From Hyphomicrobiales bacterium (GTDB lineage Bacteria > Pseudomonadota > Alphaproteobacteria > Rhizobiales > Rhizobiaceae), in the NCBI GenBank assembly GCA_900471485.1, contig UCEU01000035.1, forward strand, positions 59,423 to 123,422: DNA of 64,000 bases. The letters run 5' to 3'. Made by a program: the position numbers and the translations under genes. A model generated the notes under the pieces. It was not told the DNA's origin and did not search any database. It saw only the letters and a program-made list of their open reading frames with translations. Position 1 is the stretch's first letter. Each line of letters starts with the position of its first letter. Below, piece after piece: positions 25,826 to 33,843 of this stretch.

Positions 25826-26743
25826 ATGTTCGATCAGCAACTCGTAGAAGCCGCCCGCGACTTCAATCGCTTTTACACCAACTTTCTCGGCGTCCTGAAC
25901 AAGGCCTATCTCGACACGCCTTTCACGCTTACCGATGCCCGAGTATTGTTCGAGGTGGGATCGCACGACGGTGTAAGCCCCGTTGCGCTCACCCGCGATC
26001 TCCAGCTCGACGCCGCCTATCTCAGCCGGATACTCAAGCGATTCCGAAATGACGGACTTATCGAAACACGGCCGGACCCTTCCGACGGACGCGGCCAGCT
26101 CGTCTTTGTCACTCAAAAGGGACAGGAAACATTTCGCGAGCTTGGCAGGCGCTCCAGCACCCAGATCGGGGCCCGCTTCAAGGAACTTGCCATCGGACAG
26201 CCGCAGAAGATCGTCGGCGCGATGCAGACGATCCGCGCCCTTCTCGATCCCGCTTCCACCACGTCGCCGGCCATTATCCGCGCCCACCGACCCGGCGATA
26301 TCGGCTGGATCGTGCAGAGCCAGGCGAAAGCCTACACGGAGGAATACGGCTGGGACATGCGCTTCGAGGGTCTGATCGCCGAGGTGGCCGGTCGCTTCCT
26401 GACGCACTTCGATCCGGCCATGGAATATTGCTGGATCGCCGAGCGCGGTGGCCTCAACATCGGCTCCATCCTCGTAACCAACGGCGGCGACGGCGTCGCC
26501 AAGCTCCGCCTGCTCTATATCGACAAATCCGCGCGCGGGCTCGGGCTCGGCAAGACGCTGGTCGATGAATGCATCCGCTTCTCCAGGGACAAGGGATATC
26601 GGCAGGTTTCGCTCTGGACCAACGATATTTTGAATGCGGCCCGCGGCATCTACATCAAAGCCGGGTTCCGTCTGGTCTCGGAAGAAAAACACCACATGTT
26701 CGGCCCGGAACTCAACGGCCAGACCTGGGTGCTAGATCTCTAA
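25826..26743 (+). CDS. MarR-type HTH fused to a GNAT acetyltransferase
   Basis: A 305-residue two-domain protein. Residues about 1-145 are a MarR winged helix (ALTRDLQLDAAYLSRILKRF; wing NDGLIETRPDPSDGRGQLVF). Residues about 155-305 are a GNAT acyltransferase with the acetyl-CoA loop in SARGLGLGKTLVDECIRF and a C-terminal GIYIKAGFRLVSEEKHHMFG. MarR-GNAT fusions are a recurring bacterial family whose substrates are mostly unknown; one inference is that the sensed molecule is also acetylated. AGGAG precedes ATG 25826. A TetR gene and an MFS exporter follow on the same strand, suggesting a detoxification cluster. Confidence 0.88.
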   Translation: MFDQQLVEAARDFNRFYTNFLGVLNKAYLDTPFTLTDARVLFEVGSHDGVSPVALTRDLQLDAAYLSRILKRFRNDGLIETRPDPSDGRGQLVFVTQKGQETFRELGRRSSTQIGARFKELAIGQPQKIVGAMQTIRALLDPASTTSPAIIRAHRPGDIGWIVQSQAKAYTEEYGWDMRFEGLIAEVAGRFLTHFDPAMEYCWIAERGGLNIGSILVTNGGDGVAKLRLLYIDKSARGLGLGKTLVDECIRFSRDKGYRQVSLWTNDILNAARGIYIKAGFRLVSEEKHHMFGPELNGQTWVLDL

Positions 26744-26744
26744 A

Positions 26745-26798
26745 TTGCGATATCGCAAATTTCCGCTTGATTTGGAAACGATCATTTCCTAATTAGGC
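26745..26798. promoter_or_regulatory. Cluster of palindromes between MarR-GNAT and TetR genes
   Basis: Three symmetric elements lie in 54 bp: TTGCGATATCGCAA (26745-26758, perfect 14 bp), GGAAA-N6-TTTCC (26774-26789) and CCTAATTAGG (26789-26798, perfect 10 bp). The last two overlap the probable promoter of the TetR gene at 26803 and are candidate operators. Confidence 0.5.
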
Positions 26799-26802
26799 GA
26801 TC

Positions 26803-27420
26803 ATGATCACGGCAACTCTCGACAACAAGACTTCGACACGCGGCCGCCCCCGCGCGTTCAACCTCGACGCGGCGCTCGACAAGGCGCTCGAGGTGTTTTC
26901 CGAGCGTGGATACCAGGCAACCTCGATCAGCGATCTGACCGAAGCCATGGGCCTGACATCGGGCAGTGTCTACAAGGCCTTCAAGGACAAGCGCGGCGTC
27001 TTCCTCTCCGCCTTCGAGCGCTATCGCGTGGTTCGCCGCGCCGTGCTGGAAACGCGGCTCGATAGCGTTGGCAGCGGTCGCGAGAAAGTCCGGCAGCTGT
27101 TGTCGTTCTACGCCGACTCGTCGCACGGGCTGTCCGGCAAACGCGGCTGTCTCGTGGTCAGCAGCGCCAACGATCTCGCCCTCTTCGACGAGGAAGCCGC
27201 GAACCAGATCAAGGCCGCTTCCGCCATCAATGAAGCCCGCATTCTAGACTTACTGCGCCTCGGCCAAGCCGACGGCTCGGTCTCGCCGTCGGTGGAGGCC
27301 GAAAGCTGCGCCCGCACGCTCTTCTGCCTGACGCAGGGCATGCGCATCGCCGGCAAGACCGGCCGGGGCCAGCAGGAAATGGCCGCCGTCGTGGACAGCG
27401 CAATGCAACTCGTCACCTGA
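26803..27420 (+). CDS. TetR family transcriptional regulator
   Basis: This 205-residue regulator has an N-terminal TetR domain at about 15-62 (FNLDAALDKALEVFSERGYQ, ATSISDLTEAMGLTSGSVYK, AFKDKRGVF) and a C-terminal helical domain with a conserved Cys in GKRGCLVVSSA, resembling the TetR_C_16/AcuR-like group. It is followed after 79 bp by an MFS exporter on the same strand, so repression of itself and of the exporter is the likely role. Palindromes upstream at 26745-26798 are candidate sites. Confidence 0.87.
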   Translation: MITATLDNKTSTRGRPRAFNLDAALDKALEVFSERGYQATSISDLTEAMGLTSGSVYKAFKDKRGVFLSAFERYRVVRRAVLETRLDSVGSGREKVRQLLSFYADSSHGLSGKRGCLVVSSANDLALFDEEAANQIKAASAINEARILDLLRLGQADGSVSPSVEAESCARTLFCLTQGMRIAGKTGRGQQEMAAVVDSAMQLVT

Positions 27421-27435
27421 CAACATCCAACAAGA

Positions 27436-27452
27436 GGGGCAACGTTTGCCCC
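27436..27452 (+). other. Short hairpin between TetR and MFS genes
   Basis: GGGGCAA-CGT-TTGCCCC is a perfect 7-bp inverted repeat just after the TetR stop, with no U-run. It could be an operator, a processing site or a weak attenuator in a TetR-MFS transcript. Confidence 0.35.
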
Positions 27453-27498
27453 GCATAATCACCAAACCATAATCCGAAAAGCCCCCATCGGAGCGCAT

Positions 27499-28710
27499 AT
27501 GAGCATTTCCGCCACCACCCCCGAGACCGTTGCCCAACCGACGATCTCGCCCTTGATGACATTCCTCTTCGCCGCCGCCTGCGGGCTCGTGGCCGCCAAT
27601 CTTTACTACGGCCAGCCGCTGGCCGGTCCGATCAGCGCGTCGCTCGGCTTCAGCCCGGCCGCCACCGGCCTGATCGTGACGTTGACGCAGATCGGCTATG
27701 GCCTCGGCCTGCTTCTGCTCGTGCCGCTCGGCGACCTTATGGAGAACCGCAAGCTGGTGCTCACCTTGGTGCTCATGTCGGCTGTGGCCCTGGTCGGCGC
27801 CGCGCTGTCCACCACGCCGACACTGTTCCTCACCGCCTCGCTCTGTATCGGCCTGGGCTCGGTCGCGGTCCAGGTCCTCGTGCCCTTCGCCGCCAACATG
27901 GCGCCCGATGCCTCGCGCGGCCGCGTCGTCGGCAATGTCATGAGCGGCCTTCTCTGCGGCATCATGCTCGCCCGCCCGGTCGCCAGCTTCCTCGCCGAGG
28001 CGACCTCCTGGCACGTCGTCTATTATGCGTCGGCCGTCGTCATGATCCTGCTCGCCGCCATCCTGCGCGTCCAGCTGCCGGTCCGCACGCCGCACACCCG
28101 TCTGAGCTATGGCGCGCTCTTGGCCTCCATGGCGCATCTCGCCTTGCACTCCCGAGTGCTGCAGCGCCGCGCGCTCTATCAGGCCGGCATGTTCGGCGCC
28201 TTCAGCTTGTTCTGGACGACGACGCCGCTTCTGCTCGCAAGCCCCGCCTTCGGCCTGACGCAGAACGGCATTGCCCTCTTCGCGCTTGCCGGTGCCGCCG
28301 GCGCCATCGCCTCGCCGATCGCCGGCCGCCTCGCCGACCGCGATCTCGGCAAGATTGCCTCCACCATGGCCATGCTTTGCGGCATCATCGCCTTCCTGAT
28401 CAGCCACTTCGCGACAGACGGCTCGGCGCTCGCGCTGACGCTGCTGACGGCTGCCGCCATCATTCTCGATTTCGGGGTAACGACCAATCTCGTGGTCGGC
28501 CAGAGGGCGATCTACGCGATCAGCCCGGAGCACCGCAGCCGCCTCAACGGCCTGTTCATGGCAACCTTCTTCGCCGGCGGCGCCTTCGGCTCGGCCATCG
28601 GCGGCTGGGCGTTCGCCACCGGCGGCTGGACGCTGGCCGCCTGGATCGGCCTCTGCTTCCCCAGCCTCGCCTTCCTGCTTTTTCTCACCGAAGGGCTGCG
28701 GAAGCGCTGA
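27499..28710 (+). CDS. MFS transporter (DHA1-like exporter)
   Basis: The 403-residue protein has about 12 predicted transmembrane helices. The first cytoplasmic loop reads VPLGDLMENRKLVLTLVLM, a version of MFS motif A (G-D-x-x-x-x-R-K/R). LYYGQPLAGPISASLG and the C-terminal GLFMATFFAGGAFGSAIGGW are typical of the YgaY/YnfM-type sugar or drug exporters. The loop between halves is short. It lies behind a TetR gene and is probably induced by a compound that TetR senses. No substrate can be named. Confidence 0.88.
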   Translation: MSISATTPETVAQPTISPLMTFLFAAACGLVAANLYYGQPLAGPISASLGFSPAATGLIVTLTQIGYGLGLLLLVPLGDLMENRKLVLTLVLMSAVALVGAALSTTPTLFLTASLCIGLGSVAVQVLVPFAANMAPDASRGRVVGNVMSGLLCGIMLARPVASFLAEATSWHVVYYASAVVMILLAAILRVQLPVRTPHTRLSYGALLASMAHLALHSRVLQRRALYQAGMFGAFSLFWTTTPLLLASPAFGLTQNGIALFALAGAAGAIASPIAGRLADRDLGKIASTMAMLCGIIAFLISHFATDGSALALTLLTAAAIILDFGVTTNLVVGQRAIYAISPEHRSRLNGLFMATFFAGGAFGSAIGGWAFATGGWTLAAWIGLCFPSLAFLLFLTEGLRKR

Positions 28711-28763
28711 TCACGATCGGGAACGGCGTGACGCTTTACTTCGCGCCGAGAGGCACGCAAGCG

Positions 28764-29183
28764 TCACGCACCAGATGCGTCGAACTTGACCCGGGCGGCG
28801 CGAACGGCCTCATGGTTGTTCTCCGCCCAGTTCAACAGCAGTGCCAGCGTCTGATAGAGCGAGTTGCCGAGATCCGTCATCCGGTACTCGACGCTCGGCG
28901 GCTTGGTCGGAAACACCTCGCGCTCGATATAGCCGTCGCGCTGCAGGTCGCGCAGCGTCTGCGTCAGCATGCGCTGCGAAATATCCGGGATCATCCGGCG
29001 CAGTTCGCCAAAGCGATAGGGCTGCTGCGACAGGGCCTCCAGCATCAGCGTTGCCCACTTGCCGCCGATCTGCTGCATCATGTCCCGCACCGGGCAATTG
29101 TTGAAATCGAGCTTGGAGAGATCGACCTCGTTCCGCACGCACGGCGCGGCCTTGCTCTTCAGGTTGACGACGGTGCCGGCCAT
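28764..29183 (-). CDS. HxlR family transcriptional regulator
   Basis: This 139-residue protein has the HxlR/MarR-like winged helix: NCPVRDMMQQIGGKWATLML, PYRFGELRRMIPDISQRMLT and wing YIEREVFPTKPPSVEYRMTD, followed by LGNSLYQTL. The conserved Cys in FNNCPVRD matches the redox/electrophile-sensing Cys of HypR/QorR-type members. It diverges from a QorB-like gene at 29307, the usual partner of QorR-type HxlR regulators, so quinone or aldehyde stress sensing is a reasonable inference. ATG 29183 fits the family; an upstream in-frame ATG exists at 29246. Confidence 0.9.
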   Translation of the reverse strand: MAGTVVNLKSKAAPCVRNEVDLSKLDFNNCPVRDMMQQIGGKWATLMLEALSQQPYRFGELRRMIPDISQRMLTQTLRDLQRDGYIEREVFPTKPPSVEYRMTDLGNSLYQTLALLLNWAENNHEAVRAARVKFDASGA

Positions 29184-29306
29184 GCTGCTGGTTCCCTTTT
29201 GGTAACTTACGGCGCAAAAACTGCCTTCTTTACAGTTGTCAGTCAATCCCTATTTTAGCCCTAGTCTCTTTTCGAGACCAGCAATCGAACCTAGAGGTTT
29301 ACAGAC

Positions 29307-30194
29307 ATGAGCGAAACGATCCTCATCACCGGTGCCGCCGGACAGCTTGGCCAGCGCGTCATCCATCACCTGCTCGATACCTACAAGGTTCCCGCGGCCA
29401 ACCTGATCGCCGCCAGCCGCGACCCCTCCAAGTTGTCGGACCTCGCCGCCAAGGGCATCCAGACCCGCAAGGCCGATTTCGACGATGCCGCCTCGCTGGA
29501 AGCAGCCTTCAAGGGTGCCGACCGCGTGCTCATCATCAGCACCGACGCGCTCGCCGTTCCGGGCCAGCGCCTGAAGCAACACACAACGGCTGTCACCGCC
29601 GCCGTCAAGGCCGGCGTCAAGCACATCGCCTACACGTCGATGCCCTCGCCCGACAAATCGCTCGTCACCTTCGCGCCGGATCACCTCGGCACCGAGAACG
29701 CGGTCAAGGCCAGCGGTCTGCCCTACACGATCATCCGCAACGCCTGGTATCTCGATAACTACATGCATTCCATGCCGCATAATCTTCAGGGCGGTAGCTG
29801 GTACACGGCATCGGGCGACGGCAAGGTTCCGAACATCTCGCGTGACGATTGCGCCCTTGGCGCGGCCGCGGCACTTGCATCCGGCACCAACGACAGCGCC
29901 ACCTATACGCTCACAGGCGCGCAGTCGCTTTCCGCCGATGAAATCGCCGCCGCCATTTCCGAAGCCGCCGGCAAGCCGCTCGCCGCCGTGAAGGTAACGG
30001 ACGACCAGCTGCGCCAGGGCCTGCTCGGCGCCGGTCTTCCTGACTTTGTCGCTGACATGCTGGTTTCGGCCGACGCCAATATCCGCGCCGGCAATTTCGA
30101 TCACGTGACCGAGGACTTCACCAAACTGACCGGCAAGCAGCCACAGTCGCTGAAGGATTATTTCGTGGCCAACAAGGCAGCGCTCGTCGGCTGA
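29307..30194 (+). CDS. NmrA-type SDR, NAD(P)H:quinone oxidoreductase-like (QorB/YtfG)
   Basis: The 295-residue protein has an N-terminal Rossmann motif ILITGAAGQLGQRVIHHLL (4-22). ASRDPSKLSDLAAKGIQTRK, DRVLIISTDALAVPGQRLKQ, YTIIRNAWYLDNYMHSMPHN and NISRDDCALGAAAAL are characteristic of the atypical SDR5/QorB group. Enzymes of this group reduce quinones with NADPH; they lack the usual SDR Tyr-x3-Lys pair, as here. The divergent HxlR gene is the expected regulator. A strong terminator follows. Confidence 0.88.
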   Translation: MSETILITGAAGQLGQRVIHHLLDTYKVPAANLIAASRDPSKLSDLAAKGIQTRKADFDDAASLEAAFKGADRVLIISTDALAVPGQRLKQHTTAVTAAVKAGVKHIAYTSMPSPDKSLVTFAPDHLGTENAVKASGLPYTIIRNAWYLDNYMHSMPHNLQGGSWYTASGDGKVPNISRDDCALGAAAALASGTNDSATYTLTGAQSLSADEIAAAISEAAGKPLAAVKVTDDQLRQGLLGAGLPDFVADMLVSADANIRAGNFDHVTEDFTKLTGKQPQSLKDYFVANKAALVG

Positions 30195-30215
30195 CAGCGC
30201 GTTCCCTGAAGGCAC

Positions 30216-30246
30216 AACCCGCTCCGCACCACCGGAGCGGGTTTTT
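30216..30246 (+). terminator. Rho-independent terminator after the QorB-like gene
   Basis: AACCCGCTCCG and CGGAGCGGGTT form an 11-bp stem with a 6-nt loop and T5. Confidence 0.9.
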
Positions 30247-30263
30247 GTTTGACCAAGCTGGAC

Positions 30264-31016
30264 TTAGATCTTCTGGCCGCAGGCGCGGCAGAAGCGGCGC
30301 ACGGTCTCCGCCATGCCGAACTCCAGCGCATCCGCCGTCAGCCCGTGGCCGATCGACACTTCCGCGAGCTTCGGGATGCGCTTGACCAGCGGCGGCAGGT
30401 TGGCGACGGTGAGGTCATGCCCGGCATTGACGCCAAGACCAATGGCTAGCGCCGCATCGGCCGTCTTGCCGAGCGCTTCGAGGATCGGCCCTACCCGCTC
30501 CGGCGCGTCGTAACAGCCGCCGTAGGGGCCGGTGTAGAGCTCGATGCGATCTGCACCGACCGCCTTGGCAATCGCCACCGCTTCCTCGTCCCCGTCCCCA
30601 TCGGCAAACAGCGATACGCGGGTGCCCATCTTCTTCAACCGAGCGATCACATCCGTCAGCAATGCGCGATCCTTGCGGAAGTCCCAGCCGTGATCGGACG
30701 TCGCCTGCGAGGGATGGTCCGGCACCAACGTCACCTGCTCGGGCGCGGCCCTGGCGCAGAGCTCAAGGAACTCGTCCGTCGGATAGCCCTCGATGTTGAA
30801 CTCCGCTTCCGGAAACTCGTCGTCGATCAGGTTGCGGATGACAGGCAGATCGGAAAACCGGATGTGACGCTCATCGGGTCGCGGATGCACCGTCAGCCCG
30901 CTGGCGCCGGCCTTGAGCGCGATGCGCCCCAGCGCCTCCACGCTTGGCCAGGGTAGATCGCGGCGATTGCGCAGCATGGCGATGGCGTTGAGATTGACGG
31001 AAAGCGTAGTCGGCAT
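30264..31016 (-). CDS. pdxJ: Pyridoxine 5'-phosphate synthase
   Basis: The 250-residue protein is PdxJ of the DXP-dependent vitamin B6 pathway, which condenses 1-deoxyxylulose 5-phosphate with 3-amino-2-oxopropyl phosphate. Family signatures are LSVNLNAIAMLRNRR at the start, GASGLTVHPRPDERHIRFSD (phosphate/substrate loop), EQVTLVPDHPSQATSDHGWD, RVSLFADGDGDEEA, IELYTGPYGGCYD and GLGVNAGHDLTVANLP. Length is normal. It stands alone here: no acpS or era gene is adjacent. Its upstream region faces a 426-bp AT-rich gap. Confidence 0.95.
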   Translation of the reverse strand: MPTTLSVNLNAIAMLRNRRDLPWPSVEALGRIALKAGASGLTVHPRPDERHIRFSDLPVIRNLIDDEFPEAEFNIEGYPTDEFLELCARAAPEQVTLVPDHPSQATSDHGWDFRKDRALLTDVIARLKKMGTRVSLFADGDGDEEAVAIAKAVGADRIELYTGPYGGCYDAPERVGPILEALGKTADAALAIGLGVNAGHDLTVANLPPLVKRIPKLAEVSIGHGLTADALEFGMAETVRRFCRACGQKI

Positions 31017-31442
31017 GATGAGGCATCCAATCAGGCAATGATCCCTTGCTTTTAAGCCAAACCTCCCGGCTTCGCCAACGAGATTCGCTCATGGGTTCAT
31101 CTCATTTGCTGATGCGGCACTTACAACCAATGCATGCGGCGAAAGTGAGAGATACTTGGCCGTTTCGATCAAAATTAAGCCATTAATCGACACGGCTTCA
31201 ATGCGTTAACGCCGGAGCGTGACGCGACGTCGTACAATCCCTCCGCAGCATTGCTCTCCAATTTAAAAGTGATTATTTTTAATACTAACAAAATGTGCCA
31301 ATCCTGAATAACCTCAGCACAATATGTCGAAGGATTTGTGCTCGAAGTTGCTTTGGAAAATAAGAAAGTCACCGGAGGAAAACCGCACCAGCGCGCCCCG
31401 ATATTGCGCAAGACTACACCTCATGCATGAACAGGAGGGTTC
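31017..31442 (+). other. 426-bp AT-rich stretch without a recognised gene
   Basis: It holds the pdxJ promoter (left) and the MerR-type promoter (right). Base composition is clearly lower in GC than its surroundings. Palindromes GCGTTAACGC (31203-31212) and TCATGCATGA (31421-31430) are present, the second directly before the AGGAGGG ribosome binding site of the gene at 31443. I see no convincing ORF or RNA gene. Confidence 0.45.
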
Positions 31443-32132
31443 ATGACAGAGAACAACAAGCCCAGCTCTTCTGCGGCTGTGCCGTCGCAGGCGCAATCAC
31501 GACATCGGTTTCTTCCGTTTGCTCCGCTTCCAGCCGACCTGCCGTCAGGCAAGGTCCCCATCGCCGAAATGGCCAATGCCTTCGGCGTCACGCACCGCAC
31601 CCTGCATTTCTACGAGGAAAAAGGCCTGATATCGGCAAGCCGCATGGGTCTGATGCGCGTCTACGACCGCGGCGACATCATGCGGATGGCGATCATCAAT
31701 CTCTGCCGCGATGCCGGAATGGCCGTTGCCGTCATCCAGGAACTGATGAACGAACTGGCGGATGCCGATTCGCAGGAGAGCGCCGAGAGCATTTTCCGCA
31801 CCGCGCTGCTCACCCGCAAACGCGAACTGACCGCCGAGATGTCGACGCTTCATCGGCAGTTGCGCAAGGTGACCGATCTACTGGATCAGGATATCGAGGA
31901 TGACGATGCGCCGCTCAACGACAATCTGAACGCCGCGGCACTCACCGAGCAGGAATCACGCTGCCTCGTGCTCATGGCCGAAGGCCAATCCACCCAGCGC
32001 ATAGCCCGAACGCTCGACCTGCAGCAGGAGGACGCGGAATTCCTGGAAGCCGGCATCATTCGCAAGCTGCACGCCAACAACCGCTTCCAGGCCATCGCCA
32101 AGGCCGTCCTGCTCGGCATCGTCCAGGTCTGA
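31443..32132 (+). CDS. MerR-type regulator with a C-terminal LuxR/GerE-like HTH
   Basis: A 229-residue protein with two DNA-binding modules. Residues about 38-105 are a MerR winged helix (IAEMANAFGVTHRTLHFYEE, KGLISASRMGLMRVYDRGD). A dimerising coiled coil follows at about 105-155 (LLTRKRELTAEMSTLHRQLR). Residues about 165-225 read like a GerE/LuxR helix-turn-helix (LTEQESRCLVLMAEGQSTQR, IARTLDLQQEDAEFLEAGII, RKLHANNRFQAIAKAVLLGI). There is no cysteine-rich metal loop, so it is not a metal sensor. AGGAGGG precedes ATG 31443 by 3 nt. Neighbours give no clue to the target. Confidence 0.8.
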   Translation: MTENNKPSSSAAVPSQAQSRHRFLPFAPLPADLPSGKVPIAEMANAFGVTHRTLHFYEEKGLISASRMGLMRVYDRGDIMRMAIINLCRDAGMAVAVIQELMNELADADSQESAESIFRTALLTRKRELTAEMSTLHRQLRKVTDLLDQDIEDDDAPLNDNLNAAALTEQESRCLVLMAEGQSTQRIARTLDLQQEDAEFLEAGIIRKLHANNRFQAIAKAVLLGIVQV

Positions 32133-32140
32133 GAAAGCGT

Positions 32141-33268
32141 TCAGCGAACGATGGTCAGCGTTTCCGCCGCGCGTGTGATGGCCGTGTAGAGCCAGCGTTC
32201 CCGGGTGTCGCGAAACGCCCAGCTTTCGTCGAACAGCACGACGTTGTTCCACTGCGAGCCCTGCGCCTTGTGCACCGTCAGCGCATAGCCGAAATCGAAC
32301 TCGTCATAGCGCTTGCGGGTGTTCCACGGGATCTCGCCCTCGACATTCTCGAAGGCCTGCTTCAAGAGCTTGATCTTCGCCGCACCGCGATCCATGTCGT
32401 CGTCCTCTGGCCGGATCAAAAGGTTGATCCCCGGCTTGGTCGTCTCCTTGGAAGACGTCATCACCTGCCAGAGCGACCCGTTGAGCAACCCCTTGGCCGG
32501 ATCGTTGCGCAGGCAAACGAGCTTGTCGCCGGTCTGCGGATAATCCGTGGTGAAGCCCTTGAGTTCGCGCAGGCGCTGATTGTAGCGACGGCGCGTGCGG
32601 TTGGTGCCGACAAGCACCTGATCGGCATCGAGCACCAGCGACTGGTTGACCTCGTTCTTCGAGATCACCTGCGCCGATCCGTAATCGCCGTACATGATCT
32701 CCTTGCCCTCGCGCACCTGCATGGCGAGCCCGATGATCGGGTTGTCGCGCGCCTGCCGGTGGATATCGGTCAGAAGGTAGTCCGGCTCCTGGTTGGTGAA
32801 ATAGCCGCCGCCGGAAACAGGCGGAAGCTGGCCGGGATCGCCGAGAACAAGGATCGGCGTGCCGAAACTCATAAGGTCCTTGCCCAGCGCCTCGTCCACC
32901 ATCGAGCATTCATCGACGATGATCAGCGCCGCCTTCGCGACCGGGCTCTGGCGGTTGATCGAAAACATCGGCGCGATAGACGTCTTGCCGGTTTCCTCGT
33001 CCTCGACCGCCTCTTCGCCGCGCGGCCGATAGATCAGCGAATGCAGCGTGCGCGCATTGCTGGCGCCGCGTGACCGCAACACCTGCGCCGCCTTGCCGGT
33101 GAAGGCCGCAAACAGCACCTCGCCATCCACATGCTCGGCGAAATGCCGAGCAAGCGTGGTCTTGCCCGTGCCGGCATAGCCGAACAGGCGAAAAATCGGG
33201 GCCTTGCCCTCCTTCAGCCATTTGGCAACGGCTTTCAGGGCTTCGTCTTGTTGCGGAGCAAATTGCAT
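32141..33268 (-). CDS. Small superfamily 1 DNA helicase (RecD/Dda-like)
   Basis: The 375-residue ATPase has SF1B helicase motifs: Walker A RLFGYAGTGKTTLARHFAE (about 28-46), motif Ia in VLFAAFTGKAAQVLRSRGAS, motif II IIVDECSMVDE, motif III LVLGDPGQLPPV, and motif V/VI FGYALTVHKAQGSQWNNVVL and ERWLYTAITRAAETL. It is far shorter than RecD and has no RecB/RecC partners here, resembling Dda-like stand-alone helicases. It should unwind DNA 5' to 3', with a role in repair or replication restart inferred only. It diverges from the PF03640-type gene at 33442. Confidence 0.87.
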   Translation of the reverse strand: MQFAPQQDEALKAVAKWLKEGKAPIFRLFGYAGTGKTTLARHFAEHVDGEVLFAAFTGKAAQVLRSRGASNARTLHSLIYRPRGEEAVEDEETGKTSIAPMFSINRQSPVAKAALIIVDECSMVDEALGKDLMSFGTPILVLGDPGQLPPVSGGGYFTNQEPDYLLTDIHRQARDNPIIGLAMQVREGKEIMYGDYGSAQVISKNEVNQSLVLDADQVLVGTNRTRRRYNQRLRELKGFTTDYPQTGDKLVCLRNDPAKGLLNGSLWQVMTSSKETTKPGINLLIRPEDDDMDRGAAKIKLLKQAFENVEGEIPWNTRKRYDEFDFGYALTVHKAQGSQWNNVVLFDESWAFRDTRERWLYTAITRAAETLTIVR

Positions 33269-33366
33269 GATCCATCGACTTGGCAGGATTCGTCAACGAT
33301 AGGCAACCGCAAAATGCCGCGAGGCGGCCGACCTTCCCGCCCGATCGAAAAATCTGACGACACCAT

Positions 33367-33394
33367 GGAATAAAATCGCCCCTCGCCTTGTCTC
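33367..33394 (+). promoter_or_regulatory. Candidate ECF-sigma promoter
   Basis: GGAAT, then 18 nt, then GTCTC, 48 bp before the start of the gene at 33442. This GGAA-type -35 with a GTC-containing -10 is the general ECF pattern, so the operon could be autoregulated. Motif evidence only. Confidence 0.3.
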
Positions 33395-33441
33395 ATGTCA
33401 GGCAACGCAAACCGCGTGCGCCCAACCCGAGGAGACACCCG

Positions 33442-33822
33442 ATGAAATCCGCGAAATTCCTGATCGCTCTTGCCGTCGCATCCGCAGCCGCCACCGCCGC
33501 CTTCGCCGCCCCGCCCGTCAAGACGGTGGATTCCGCCAAGGGCAAGGTGCTCGCCGGCGAAAACGGCATGTCGCTCTACACCTTCAAGAAGGACACGAAG
33601 GACGTTTCCAATTGCTACGACGATTGCGCCAAGAACTGGCCGCCGCTGATGGCCGATAGCAATGCCAAGCCGGAAGGGGCATACTCGATCGTGGACCGCA
33701 AGGACGGCATGAAGCAATGGGCGAAGGACGGCATGCCACTCTACTTCTGGGTCAAGGACAAGAAGATGGGCGACATCACCGGTGACGGCGTCAAGGATGT
33801 ATGGGATGTCGCAAAGCCATAA
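33442..33822 (+). CDS. Secreted PF03640-type (COG4315) protein
   Basis: The product is 126 residues with a signal peptide (MKSAKFLIALAVASAAATAAFA). Its mature part has two copies of the secreted-repeat motif: GMSLYTFKKDTKDVSNCYDD and GMPLYFWVKDKKMGDITGDG, plus CAKNWPPLMA. Two cysteines (NCYDDCAKNWPP) are conserved in the family. Function is unknown, but rhizobial members are often encoded next to an ECF sigma/anti-sigma pair, as here (22 bp before the sigma gene). It should lie in the periplasm. AGGAGA precedes ATG 33442. Confidence 0.88.
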   Translation: MKSAKFLIALAVASAAATAAFAAPPVKTVDSAKGKVLAGENGMSLYTFKKDTKDVSNCYDDCAKNWPPLMADSNAKPEGAYSIVDRKDGMKQWAKDGMPLYFWVKDKKMGDITGDGVKDVWDVAKP

Positions 33823-33843
33823 GGACAGGGCGGGCTTGATCGC

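Noticed and set aside
27250..28533. A 427-codon minus-strand open frame
   Set aside because: It is antisense to the MFS transporter and made of charged low-complexity residues.
33442..33822. Lipoprotein assignment for the PF03640-type protein
   Set aside because: Its signal peptide ends AAFAAPP without a lipobox cysteine, so it should be soluble and exported.
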